Assembly: GCF_019145235.1 (NCBI RefSeq)
Contig: NZ_JAHSTV010000007.1
Location: 349,981 to 413,980, forward strand
Direction: 5' to 3'
From: Pseudomonas farris
GTDB taxonomy: Bacteria; Pseudomonadota; Gammaproteobacteria; Pseudomonadales; Pseudomonadaceae
Length of the DNA: 64,000 nucleotides
In this document: in pieces, positions 1-8,286 of the stretch
Numbering within the stretch: position 1 is the first letter of the stretch
How the letters are laid out: every line of letters starts with the position of its first letter
Notes under the pieces: model-generated
Told to the model about the DNA's origin: nothing
Seen by the model: only the letters and a program-made list of their open reading frames with translations
Database searches by the model: none
Program-made: the position numbers and the translations under genes

Positions 1-1074
1 ATGCTGGCCGTCGGCGAAGGCAGCAAACGTCAGGTCATGGCGCAGATGGGCGCGTTCGGCTCGAACATCATTTACCTCAGCGGCTCCGCCCCCAACCCGC
101 GCACGCCGCCCGGCATTGTGACGCTCGATGACGTCGCGGCGCTGGCCAGCCTGCCGCAGGTCATGCGGATCATGCCGGTCAACGGTGCCGAAGCCGGGGT
201 ACGCTTCGGCAACCTCGACCACCTGAGTTATGTCGGTGGCAATGACACCAATTTTCCGGAGATTTTCAACTGGCCGGTGGTCCAGGGCAGCTACTTCACC
301 GAGGCTGATGAACACAACGCGGCGGCGGTCGCGGTGATCGGCCATAAGGTACGCACCAAGCTACTCAAGGATGTGGCCAACCCCATCGGCCAATACATCC
401 TGATCGAAAACGTGCCCTTTCAGGTCGTCGGCGTACTCGCTGAAAAAGGCGCCAGCTCCGGCGACTCCGACAGCGACAACCGGATTGCCGTGCCCTACTC
501 GGCGGCCAGTGTCCGGCTGTTCGGCACCCACAACCCCGAATACGTGACCATTGCCGCGGCCGATGCGCGCAAGGTCAAGGAGACCGAAAAAGCCATCGAG
601 CAGTTGATGCTGCGCCTGCATAACGGCAAACACGATTTCGAACTCACCAACAATGCCGCGATGATTCAGGCCGAGGCCAGCACACAGAATACGCTGTCAC
701 TGATGCTCGGTTCGATTGCGGCGATCTCGCTGCTGGTGGGCGGGATTGGGGTGATGAACATCATGCTCATGACCGTGCGCGAACGGACCCGGGAGATCGG
801 TATCCGCATGGCCACCGGTGCCCGTCAGCGCGACATCCTGCGCCAGTTCCTCACCGAAGCGGTGATGCTCTCGGTGGTCGGCGGGATCGCCGGAATCGCC
901 CTGGCGCTGATCGTCGGCGGCGTATTGGTGCTCAGCGAAGTCGCGGTCGCCTTTTCCCTGGCCGCCGTCATCGGCGCCTTCGCCTGCGCACTGATCACCG
1001 GCGTTGTCTTCGGCTTCATGCCGGCCCGCAAAGCTGCCCGGCTCGACCCGGTCACGGCCCTTACCAGTGAATGA
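1..1074 (+). CDS. pvdT: PvdT, MacB-like ABC exporter subunit of PvdRT-OpmQ (5' end outside window)
   Basis: C-terminal 357 residues of a MacB-type ABC transporter. The frame is open from base 1; MacB proteins are about 650 aa, so the ATPase half and first membrane segment lie upstream and the first in-window ATG is not the start. Visible parts are a periplasmic core (about residues 1-225) and three membrane segments of the FtsX/MacB fold (about 230-345) around a conserved segment containing VGGIGVMNIML and RTREIGIRMATGA. With PvdR and OpmQ this family forms a tripartite pump that exports pyoverdine from the periplasm. opmQ starts 7 bp after the stop, so the genes are cotranscribed. The assignment rests on the MacB signature and the pyoverdine neighbours. 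Confidence 0.9.
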   Translation: MLAVGEGSKRQVMAQMGAFGSNIIYLSGSAPNPRTPPGIVTLDDVAALASLPQVMRIMPVNGAEAGVRFGNLDHLSYVGGNDTNFPEIFNWPVVQGSYFTEADEHNAAAVAVIGHKVRTKLLKDVANPIGQYILIENVPFQVVGVLAEKGASSGDSDSDNRIAVPYSAASVRLFGTHNPEYVTIAAADARKVKETEKAIEQLMLRLHNGKHDFELTNNAAMIQAEASTQNTLSLMLGSIAAISLLVGGIGVMNIMLMTVRERTREIGIRMATGARQRDILRQFLTEAVMLSVVGGIAGIALALIVGGVLVLSEVAVAFSLAAVIGAFACALITGVVFGFMPARKAARLDPVTALTSE

Positions 1075-1081
1075 TCGATCT

Positions 1082-2476
1082 ATGAAACCGCAACTGAGCC
1101 TGTTGACCCTTTGCCTGTTACTCGGCGCGTGCAGCCACCCCGCTCCGCGCCCGGACAGCGGCATTCAACCACCGCCCGCCTGGCAATCACCACACCGCGA
1201 AAGCGCTTCCCAGAACAGTCGGCAATGGTGGACGCAGTTCGGCAGCCCGCAGCTTGATCGCCTGATCGAACAGGCCCGCGTCGGCAGTCATGACCTGGCC
1301 GCCGCCATCGCTCGAGTGCGCCAGGCCCAGGCCGACACGGTGATTGCCGGCAGCTCGCAGCTGCCGGAGGTCAAGGCCGGCATGAACGCCAACCGCCAGA
1401 AACTGCTGCATGGCAAGGGCTACAGTCAACTTGATGTCGACAGCAACGACAAGGCCGTGGATTTTTTCGACGCCAACCTCAGCGCCAGTTACGAAATTGA
1501 CTTCTGGGGCGGCAAACGCGCGTCCCGAGACAGCGCGCAGCAAGGGTTGCGAGCCAGCGAATTCGATCAAGCCACGGTTGAATTGACCTTGCTCAGCGGG
1601 GTTGCCAACAGCTACGCGCAAGCCTTGTCGCTGGATGAACAGAGTCGCATTGCTGAGCTGAACCTGGCCAACGCACAGAATGTCCTGAAACTGGTGCAGA
1701 CCCGTTTCGATTCGGGTTCGGCCACCGCACTGGAACTGGCGCAACAGAAAAGCCTGGTGGCGGCGCAACAACGGCAACTGCCGCAGATTCGACAGCAAGC
1801 CCAGGATGCACTGATCAGCCTCGCCGCCCTGCTTGGCCGGCCGGTCCAGCAACTGCCGCCGAGCCAGGAGTCCTTCGTTCAACTGCAGTGGCCAGCCATC
1901 GGTGCCGGGCTGCCCAGCGAGCTGCTCAGCCGCCGCCCGGACATTGCCCGCGCCGAAGCGCAACTGGCCGCTGCCCAAGCTGACGTGACTGTCGCTCGCG
2001 CCGCCATGCTGCCCGCCGTGACCCTGAGCGCCAACATCGGCTCGGGCGCCAATACAGCCAACGATATTCTGCGCAACCCGTTCTACAACCTGACCGCCGG
2101 GCTGGTCGCGCCGATCTTCAATAACGGCCGCCTCGGCGCTGAGCGCGACAAGGCCACGGCCCGTCAACAAGAACTGCTGGAAACCTATCGAGGCGCGATC
2201 ATCAACGGTTTTGCCGACGTCGAAAAAGCCCTCAACAGCATTCGCGGCCTGGATGAGCAGCGAGAGTGGCAACACGAAGAATTGAACCAGGCACAGACCG
2301 CGTTCAACATCGCTCAAAGCCGCTATCAGGCTGGGGCCGAGGATTTGCTGACGGTGCTGGAAACCCAGCGCACGTTGTATGCGGCACAAGATTCGAATGT
2401 GCAACTGCGGTTGTCGAGGTTGCAGGCGAGCATTGCGCTGTACAAGGCGTTGGGTGGGGGGTGGCAGGCGTTGTAA
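1082..2476 (+). CDS. opmQ: OpmQ, outer-membrane factor of the pyoverdine efflux pump
   Basis: A 464-aa TolC-family (NodT-type) lipoprotein. I start it at the ATG at 1082 because it opens with a lipoprotein signal ending in LLGAC-S (lipid-anchored Cys17); the same frame is open further upstream but that part overlaps pvdT. The body has the two repeated outer-membrane-efflux halves, with landmarks such as LSASYEIDFWGGKRASRDSA in the first, LLSRRPDIARAEAQLAAAQ in the second and AGAEDLLTVLETQRTLYAAQD near the end. It forms the outer-membrane exit duct for PvdR-PvdT. Downstream it is convergent with pvdP, with a REP doublet between them. Confidence 0.93.
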   Translation: MKPQLSLLTLCLLLGACSHPAPRPDSGIQPPPAWQSPHRESASQNSRQWWTQFGSPQLDRLIEQARVGSHDLAAAIARVRQAQADTVIAGSSQLPEVKAGMNANRQKLLHGKGYSQLDVDSNDKAVDFFDANLSASYEIDFWGGKRASRDSAQQGLRASEFDQATVELTLLSGVANSYAQALSLDEQSRIAELNLANAQNVLKLVQTRFDSGSATALELAQQKSLVAAQQRQLPQIRQQAQDALISLAALLGRPVQQLPPSQESFVQLQWPAIGAGLPSELLSRRPDIARAEAQLAAAQADVTVARAAMLPAVTLSANIGSGANTANDILRNPFYNLTAGLVAPIFNNGRLGAERDKATARQQELLETYRGAIINGFADVEKALNSIRGLDEQREWQHEELNQAQTAFNIAQSRYQAGAEDLLTVLETQRTLYAAQDSNVQLRLSRLQASIALYKALGGGWQAL

Positions 2477-2493
2477 TGGTGGTGGCTGTAAAC

Positions 2494-2590
2494 CGCTTTC
2501 GCGAGCAAGCCCGCTCCCACAGTTGATCCGCGCCGAACAAACATTCCATGTTCGCTGAAGATCCAATGTGGGAGCGGGCTTGCTCGCGAA
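2494..2590. repeat. REP doublet between opmQ and pvdP
   Basis: Two copies of the Pseudomonas REP sequence in inverted orientation: one at 2494-2521 (…tttcgcgagcaagcccgctcccaca) and one at 2567-2590. Here the ctcccaca/tgtgggag ends face inwards, the reverse of most other doublets in this window. It lies between two convergent genes and could also act as a bidirectional transcript-end structure. Confidence 0.85.
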
Positions 2591-2614
2591 TGAACGATAA
2601 CTCGGTCGCCCGGC

Positions 2615-4243
2615 TTAACTGGCAATCGGCTTGACCTTCAGATTCCGCGCATACCACGGCCGTTGCGGCACGCGGCGAAACAACTCGGCGAGTTTCTTTT
2701 CGTCAGTGCCGAAGGTGATGCGCAGCGCCAGCTTCATGGTTTCCGGGTCCATTTCTACCGACTTGCCGGCCTGTAATCCCGGCGTGGTGCTGCAACCGTG
2801 GGTACTCGGGCCGAGCCACGGATCATCGACTTCAACCCAGCGACCAGGGGCGAACCAGCGCACGCCATTGACCTCGAGCCGGCTGACCTCCCCCGGATGG
2901 AAGCGCTCGTGAGCGCGGAACCAGTCTTCCAGACGATCGTCGATCCAGCCGTGGAAGTGCCAGAACACCGGGTTCACGTGGGATGAAAACGGGTCACCGA
3001 GAAAGTCGTTTTCCGGTGCATACCAACGCGCGGAAAAGTCCGCTGGATCCCGGGCAAAAGGCACCGGCTGACCGTTGGATGGATCGCGCGGCACCGAGGC
3101 CCAGCGCATGTGCAGCCAGTCGTGCAGGCCTAGCTCAATCTCTGAGCCGAACTGCCCCAGGGTCAGCTTCGACAGATAACGCGGATCACGGTAGCGCGAT
3201 TCCCAAACCTGAAAATTGCTGTGATAGGTTTCGGCGGTCTTGATGTCGCTGACCCACCGCGTGTACTCGGTATCTTCGGCGGCCAGCCAAGTGGGCGGCA
3301 GCGCAGTGCCATCGTGATTGTCGAAATAGCGGGCGAAGCCCTGACGGTCGCGTTCAAGCTCCGGCTGCGGCATCGGGAAGCTCGGCCAGGACGGCAGGTC
3401 CTGCATCGAACGCGCAGTGCCGAGCATGTGCCGGTGCATGAAGAAAAAGTCGACCCCCGAGCCATTACGGTCTTTGCGCGGCCCACGGGCATCGCGCTCC
3501 TCGCCCCGCGGGCCCGGCTGCCAGCCGATGCCGCGCAAGGCACCGCGCTGGTCTTCGGAGAGTTTGTGCCATTTGTCCCGCGTGGCGTGCCAGAGCTGGT
3601 GGAACAAGCGGTGTTCAGGGGAAATCAGCCACGCCAGCAACGGCGGATTCAGACCGACACGCTCTCGGGCTTCGGGAAACAGTCGTTTGCGCGCGACAAA
3701 TCGATTGTCCAGTTCCGCCAAGCCGAGCGGGCGATCCAGACGCAAGACCCGCCCGCTGAGGGTGCCACTGCCGGCATTGCCGAAATCCGCCCAGACTTCA
3801 TCGAGCACGACCGCCAGTTCATAAGCCGGTGCGCCGTTGGCCGATTGCGTATCGACCAGGCGCCAGTACAGCTGGCTGGCGTCAGGCGAAACCAGATCGC
3901 CGATCACCCTGTAACGCGGCTCGGTTTCGCTGCGTAACTGTTGCGCGGTATCAAGGCAGCCACGCAGGCCGCGGCCGCGCTGGGCGATGTCGAGAAACAG
4001 TTCCAGCCCGCTCTGCGGTAAACCGTCGAGGCCCGCGCGGGATCCTTCAAAGCGGATATCCCAGATGCCTCGCAGCGAGTTGGCCAACTGCTGACCCGCG
4101 GTGTCCGCCAGATCGACGGTCGCTTCACCCGGGGTGATCGTCGGGTCTGGCTTCGTCCATTCGCGATGCCCATAAAAAGCCGCAGGCACAGCAGCGCCGG
4201 TCAGCGCCAGGCCTGCCATGAACCATCGTCGAGAAATCGTCAT
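2615..4243 (-). CDS. pvdP: PvdP, periplasmic tyrosinase for chromophore maturation
   Basis: A 542-aa enzyme starting at the ATG ending at 4243; the frame runs 13 codons further upstream, but this ATG gives a clean Tat signal (SRRWFMAGLALTGAA). PvdP is the copper-dependent tyrosinase that oxidises and cyclises the D-Tyr/Dab part of ferribactin to the dihydroxyquinoline chromophore in the periplasm. Copper-ligand-like His clusters are visible: HRLFHQLWHATRDKWH for site A and SSHVNPVFWHFHGWIDDRLEDW for site B. Length matches the P. aeruginosa protein (about 540 aa). It is transcribed alone, divergently from pvdMNO, with its own PvdS-type box at 4289-4312. Confidence 0.93.
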   Translation of the reverse strand: MTISRRWFMAGLALTGAAVPAAFYGHREWTKPDPTITPGEATVDLADTAGQQLANSLRGIWDIRFEGSRAGLDGLPQSGLELFLDIAQRGRGLRGCLDTAQQLRSETEPRYRVIGDLVSPDASQLYWRLVDTQSANGAPAYELAVVLDEVWADFGNAGSGTLSGRVLRLDRPLGLAELDNRFVARKRLFPEARERVGLNPPLLAWLISPEHRLFHQLWHATRDKWHKLSEDQRGALRGIGWQPGPRGEERDARGPRKDRNGSGVDFFFMHRHMLGTARSMQDLPSWPSFPMPQPELERDRQGFARYFDNHDGTALPPTWLAAEDTEYTRWVSDIKTAETYHSNFQVWESRYRDPRYLSKLTLGQFGSEIELGLHDWLHMRWASVPRDPSNGQPVPFARDPADFSARWYAPENDFLGDPFSSHVNPVFWHFHGWIDDRLEDWFRAHERFHPGEVSRLEVNGVRWFAPGRWVEVDDPWLGPSTHGCSTTPGLQAGKSVEMDPETMKLALRITFGTDEKKLAELFRRVPQRPWYARNLKVKPIAS

Positions 4244-4288
4244 TGCCCTACCTGTGTCAGCCATGAAGCAGGCTTTATCCAAGCTAGA

Positions 4289-4312
4289 ACGTTTGTTACC
4301 TCTACAAATTTA
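4289..4312 (-). promoter_or_regulatory. PvdS iron-starvation box for pvdP
   Basis: Read on the minus strand the site is TAAAT, 16 bases, CGT, an exact match to the PvdS sigma factor consensus (TAAAT-N16/17-CGT). It ends 46 bases before the pvdP start codon, giving a leader of about 35-40 nt. Confidence 0.85.
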
Positions 4313-4323
4313 TGGAAGGCCTT

Positions 4324-4400
4324 AAAAGATCGCAGCCTTCGGCAGCTTCTACAGGTGTACGCCGTGCCTTTGTAGGGGCTGCCGAAGGCTGCGATCTTTT
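4324..4400. repeat. Inverted repeat of a second REP-like family between pvdP and pvdM promoters
   Basis: Near-perfect inverted repeat: aaaagatcgcagccttcggc at about 4324-4343 and its complement ending at 4400, with inner tgtag motifs. This gctgccgaaggctgcgatctttt element is a common dispersed repeat in the P. fluorescens group. It sits exactly between the two divergent PvdS boxes. Confidence 0.8.
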
Positions 4401-4410
4401 GCAAGCCACC

Positions 4411-4434
4411 TAAATTCCCTGGCCAGCCACTCGT
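4411..4434 (+). promoter_or_regulatory. PvdS iron-starvation box for pvdMNO(-pvdE-NRPS)
   Basis: Plus-strand TAAAT at 4411-4415, 16 bases, CGT at 4432-4434: an exact consensus match. It lies about 57 bases before the pvdM start and is the only such box I can see upstream of the plus-strand run pvdM to the terminal NRPS. Confidence 0.85.
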
Positions 4435-4490
4435 TCCTCCCAGATAGCAAAGGCCCCAACACCTGTACCGGGGCGGCGAACCTGACTGAG

Positions 4491-5867
4491 ATGGCAATGA
4501 CAAAACCACGTTCGAAAAAGGCTCTTTACATCGGCCTGCCGTTGGCCCTGGCGATCAGCGCCGGTGCAGGCTTCGCGGTCTGGTATTACGGGTTCAAGGA
4601 CAACCTCGGTTACCCGATCAAGGTCATGAAACAGGCCGACGAGTTGCACGAGCGCATGCTCTCCTTCGATAGCCACATCAGCCTGATGCAAAATTTCGGT
4701 ACCCAAGGCAACGAGGCTGACAAGGATGGCAAAGGCCAGTTCGACTTGGTCAAGGCTAACCGCGGACATCTGTCCGGTGCGGCCCTGACAATTTTCGGCT
4801 GGCCCGAACTGTGGAATGGCGCCAACGCGCCGCACAGGCCCACCGCCGGTTTCGTCGAAGAAGCACGTAACCAGCAGGAGATCCGCTACAAGATTATTTC
4901 CGGCATGGTCCGCGACTTTCCCAACCAGGTTGCCATTGCCTACACCCCCGACGATTTCCGTCGTTTGCACGGAGAAGGCAAGTTCGCGATTTTCATCAGC
5001 ATGCTCAATGCCTATCCACTGGGCCATGACCTGAACCTGCTGGACTTGTGGACGGCACGCGGCATGCGCATGTTCGGTTTCAGCTACATCGGCAATAACG
5101 ACTGGGCCGACTCTTCGCGCCCCTTGCCGTTTTTCAACGATTCGCCAGATGCCCTCGACGGCCTCTCGGACCTGGGCAAGCAAGCCGTGCATCGCTTGAA
5201 TGACCTGGGCGTGATCATCGACGTGTCGCAAATGTCGACCAAGGCCCTGGAGCAAGTCGCGCAATTGAGCCGCACGCCGATGGTGGCTTCGCACTCGGCG
5301 CCACGGGCGATGGTCGATATTCCGCGCAATCTCAGCGACAAGGAATTGCAGCTGATCAAGAACAGCGGCGGCGTGGTGCAGGTGGTCGGTTTCTCCCAAT
5401 ACCTGCGACCGCTGACCCAGACCACCCAGGACAAACTCAACGAACTGCGCCAACAGTTCGACCTGCCGCCCCTGCCGAACCTCTCCATGGCTCTGATGCC
5501 GGGTGATCCGGTCATCGCCGCCTGGTCCGAGAAAAAATTCGGCCAGTACGCCAGCCGCCTCTACGCGACTCTTGAAGAAGAACCCAAAGCCACCCTCAAG
5601 GACCTCGGTGACGCCATCGATTACACGGTGCGAAAAATCGGCATTGATCATGTCGGCATCAGCTCCGACTTCAACGAAGGTGGCGGGGTCAAGGGTTGGA
5701 ACAACGTCGGTGAAATTCGCAACGTCACGGCGGAACTGATCTCGCGCGGCTACTCCGAAGCAGACATCGCCAAGCTCTGGGGCGGCAACTTCCTGCGGGT
5801 CTGGGATCAGGTACAGAAAGCCGCCAAGCCGGCGCTGATTTCACATCAAGGCACGAGCAAACCATGA
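4491..5867 (+). CDS. pvdM: PvdM, membrane-anchored periplasmic dipeptidase-like protein
   Basis: A 458-aa renal-dipeptidase (peptidase M19) family protein with an N-terminal membrane anchor (about residues 10-33, LYIGLPLALAISAGAGFAVWYYG). PvdM acts in the periplasm during conversion of ferribactin to the mature chromophore, with PvdP. Family-type blocks include LSFDSHISLMQNFG (changed relative to the usual metal-binding HxD), SHSAPRAM and IGIDHVGISSDFNEGGG. The start could instead be the ATG at 4497, two codons later; neither has a strong Shine-Dalgarno. The stop overlaps the pvdN start (ATGA), indicating translational coupling. Confidence 0.92.
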   Translation: MAMTKPRSKKALYIGLPLALAISAGAGFAVWYYGFKDNLGYPIKVMKQADELHERMLSFDSHISLMQNFGTQGNEADKDGKGQFDLVKANRGHLSGAALTIFGWPELWNGANAPHRPTAGFVEEARNQQEIRYKIISGMVRDFPNQVAIAYTPDDFRRLHGEGKFAIFISMLNAYPLGHDLNLLDLWTARGMRMFGFSYIGNNDWADSSRPLPFFNDSPDALDGLSDLGKQAVHRLNDLGVIIDVSQMSTKALEQVAQLSRTPMVASHSAPRAMVDIPRNLSDKELQLIKNSGGVVQVVGFSQYLRPLTQTTQDKLNELRQQFDLPPLPNLSMALMPGDPVIAAWSEKKFGQYASRLYATLEEEPKATLKDLGDAIDYTVRKIGIDHVGISSDFNEGGGVKGWNNVGEIRNVTAELISRGYSEADIAKLWGGNFLRVWDQVQKAAKPALISHQGTSKP

Positions 5868-7144
5868 GCGATCGTCGAACCTTTCTGAAACAGGCCGGGA
5901 TCCTCGCCGCCGGCCTGCCCCTGACTGCCGGCCTGCACAACGTTGCCAGCGCCACCCCACAGCCCTCGCTGCCAGGGGACAAATGGGCGCAACTGCGACA
6001 ACTGTTCGACCAGGATCCGGACTACCTGCACTTCTCCAACTTCCTGATCACCTCGCACCCCAAACCGGTGCGTGAAGCGATCGAGATGCACCGCGCCGTC
6101 CTCGATAAAAACCCTGGGCTTGCCATGGACTGGGACTTGGGTGTTATCGAGCAGCGCGAAGAAGAGGTGCGCGTCTGGGCGGGTCGTTACCTGCAAAGCA
6201 ATGCCAAACAGATCGCGCTGACCGGCAGCACCACCGAAGGCCTGGCGATGATTTACGGCGGTGTGCATGTGCGCCCGGACCAGGAAATCCTTACCACCGC
6301 CCACGAGCATTACGCGACCCACACGATCCTCAATCTGCGCACCCAACGGGACGGCACTCGGGTGCGCAAGATCAGGCTGTTCAAGGATCCGCAGACGGCC
6401 TCCAAAGCCGAGATCCTTGCGTCGATCGACCAGAACATCAAACCCGAAACCCGTGTACTGGGCATGACGTGGGTGCACTCCGGCAGCGGCGTGAAACTGC
6501 CGATCGCGCAAATCGGCGCGCTGGTGGACAAGCACAACCGCCACCGCAGCGAGCAGGACCGCATCATTTACCTGGTCGACGGCGTGCACGGTTTTGGTGT
6601 CGAGGACCTGAGTTTTCCGGCCATGAACTGCGACTTCTTCATCGCCGGCACCCACAAATGGATGTTCGGCCCCCGTGGCACGGGCATCGTTTGCAGCCGC
6701 AGTGAAGAGGTGAAATACGTCACGCCGATCATCCCGACCTTCTCCGAAGCCACGGCGTTCTCCACCACCATGACACCGGGCGGCTACCACTCGTTCGAGC
6801 ACCGTTGGGCGCTGAACGAAGCCTTCAAACTGCATTTGCAATTGGGCAAGGCCGATGTTCAGGCGCGTATCCATGCCCTGAACAGCTATATGAAAAATCG
6901 CCTGCAAGCGCACCCGCAGATCGAACTGGTCACGCCCCTGAGTCCCGAGCTGTCGTCCGGTTTCAGCTTCTTTCGGGTCAAGGGTCAGGACAGCGACAAG
7001 ATCGCCGCCTGGCTGATGCAAAACCGCGTGATCGCCGATGCCGTGGAGCGCGACGTGGGCCCGGTGATCCGCACAGCGCCGGGGCTGCTCAACACCGAAG
7101 CTGAAGTCGACCGCTTCATGGCGTTGCTCGACACACAGCTCTGA
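5864..7144 (+). CDS. pvdN: PvdN, Tat-exported PLP-dependent enzyme of pyoverdine side-chain modification
   Basis: A 426-aa class-V aminotransferase-fold protein. Residues 1-28 form a Tat signal (RRTFLKQAGILAAGLPLTAGL), so it works in the periplasm. The probable PLP lysine is in FIAGTHKWMFGPRGTGI. PvdN of fluorescent pseudomonads converts the N-terminal glutamate side chain of pyoverdine to the succinamide form, so this strain should make succinamide-type pyoverdine. It begins inside the pvdM stop codon. A REP doublet follows before pvdO. Confidence 0.93.
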   Translation: MSDRRTFLKQAGILAAGLPLTAGLHNVASATPQPSLPGDKWAQLRQLFDQDPDYLHFSNFLITSHPKPVREAIEMHRAVLDKNPGLAMDWDLGVIEQREEEVRVWAGRYLQSNAKQIALTGSTTEGLAMIYGGVHVRPDQEILTTAHEHYATHTILNLRTQRDGTRVRKIRLFKDPQTASKAEILASIDQNIKPETRVLGMTWVHSGSGVKLPIAQIGALVDKHNRHRSEQDRIIYLVDGVHGFGVEDLSFPAMNCDFFIAGTHKWMFGPRGTGIVCSRSEEVKYVTPIIPTFSEATAFSTTMTPGGYHSFEHRWALNEAFKLHLQLGKADVQARIHALNSYMKNRLQAHPQIELVTPLSPELSSGFSFFRVKGQDSDKIAAWLMQNRVIADAVERDVGPVIRTAPGLLNTEAEVDRFMALLDTQL

Positions 7145-7162
7145 TCCCAACCCCATGATGAA

Positions 7163-7252
7163 TGTGGGAGCGGGCTTGCTCGCGAAGACGGCGGCACAGT
7201 CAACATTGATGTCGACTGACACACCGCTTTCGCGAGCAAGCCCGCTCCCACA
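7163..7252. repeat. REP doublet between pvdN and pvdO
   Basis: tgtgggagcgggcttgctcg at 7163-7182 and its complement at about 7226-7252, outer ends tgtgggag. It could form a long hairpin inside the pvdN-pvdO message and may modulate expression downstream. Confidence 0.88.
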
Positions 7253-7318
7253 GGTTCCGCTCCTTAACTGACGGGTATTAGCCCCCTGATTCCTTTTAAC
7301 TTTTTATCGAGAGCAATG

Positions 7319-8206
7319 ATGAACAGTGAGCTGCGTAGTTTTTCCTTGAAGACGCTCCCCGCACTGGCCTTCGCCGCCGTGGTTGCAAGCCTGATGCTGG
7401 GCGCCGCTCAGGCCGCAGCACCTGCCCCGCCCGGGAAAATCTTCAAGGACTGCAAGGACTGCCCCGAGATGGTGGTGCTGCCCACCGGAACCTTCACCAT
7501 GGGCACCCCGGACAATGAGGTGGGCCGCGAGCCCGACGAAGGCCCGTTGCACCCGGTGACCTTCGCCAAACCCTTGGCCATCAGCCGCTTTCAGGTGTTG
7601 GCCGGCGAGTGGGACGCCTACCTGCGCGACAGCGGTTACGTCATGCCCGACGGCGACACCCGGCCGGGCCGCGAGTGCAAGGCCGGTGTGCCCCGCTATG
7701 AACGCACCGCGAGGCATCCGGCGGTGTGCATGGACTTCCCCGAGGTCAATGCCTATGTGGCCTGGCTCTCGAAGAAGACCGGCAAGCACTATCGACTGGT
7801 CAGCGAATCACTGCGTGAGTATGCAGCCCGCGCAGGCAGCAGCGGCCCGTTCCCCTTCCCGTTCGATGAAGGCAAGGAATACAGCATCGCCAAACACGCC
7901 AACACCTACGGCGCCGCCGATGGTTACAACTTCACCTCACCGGCGGGCAGTTTCCCGGCCAACGCTTTCGGCGTGTACGACATGCACGGCAACGTCTATG
8001 AGTGGACCGCCGATTGCTACAACGAGAACTACGTCGGTGCACCAAGCGATGGCAGCGCGTGGTTGACCGGCGACTGCAAGGCCCGGCGCATTCGTGGCAA
8101 TGACTGGGGTGAAGCACCGGTGTTCTCGCGTTCGGGCAACCGTAATGCCACCTACCCCGATACCCGTGGCGACTGGATCGGTTTTCGCGTCGCGCGGGAC
8201 CTGTGA
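7319..8206 (+). CDS. pvdO: PvdO, formylglycine-generating-enzyme-like oxidase of chromophore maturation
   Basis: A 295-aa protein with a signal peptide (TLPALAFAAVVASLMLGAAQA) followed by an FGE-sulfatase domain (about residues 45-290; VVLPTGTFTMGT near the start, YDMHGNVYEWTADC and DWIGFRVARDL at the end). PvdO is the periplasmic enzyme that oxidises dihydropyoverdine to pyoverdine. Two ATGs are adjacent (7316 and 7319); I prefer the second because the purine-rich cgagag is better spaced from it. It lies 170 bp after pvdN with no iron-starvation box of its own, so it probably depends on the pvdM promoter. Confidence 0.92.
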   Translation: MNSELRSFSLKTLPALAFAAVVASLMLGAAQAAAPAPPGKIFKDCKDCPEMVVLPTGTFTMGTPDNEVGREPDEGPLHPVTFAKPLAISRFQVLAGEWDAYLRDSGYVMPDGDTRPGRECKAGVPRYERTARHPAVCMDFPEVNAYVAWLSKKTGKHYRLVSESLREYAARAGSSGPFPFPFDEGKEYSIAKHANTYGAADGYNFTSPAGSFPANAFGVYDMHGNVYEWTADCYNENYVGAPSDGSAWLTGDCKARRIRGNDWGEAPVFSRSGNRNATYPDTRGDWIGFRVARDL

Positions 8207-8286
8207 TGCACGCCCGGGAACAGCTCAACTCTTGAACCTCAACCCTTGAACTTCTGCCCTTAACGGCACTTGAAGCGGAAACCCCC

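Noticed and set aside
8207..8286. Possible PvdS box before pvdE
   Set aside because: No TAAAT-N16/17-CGT arrangement is present; only short cttgaac repeats.
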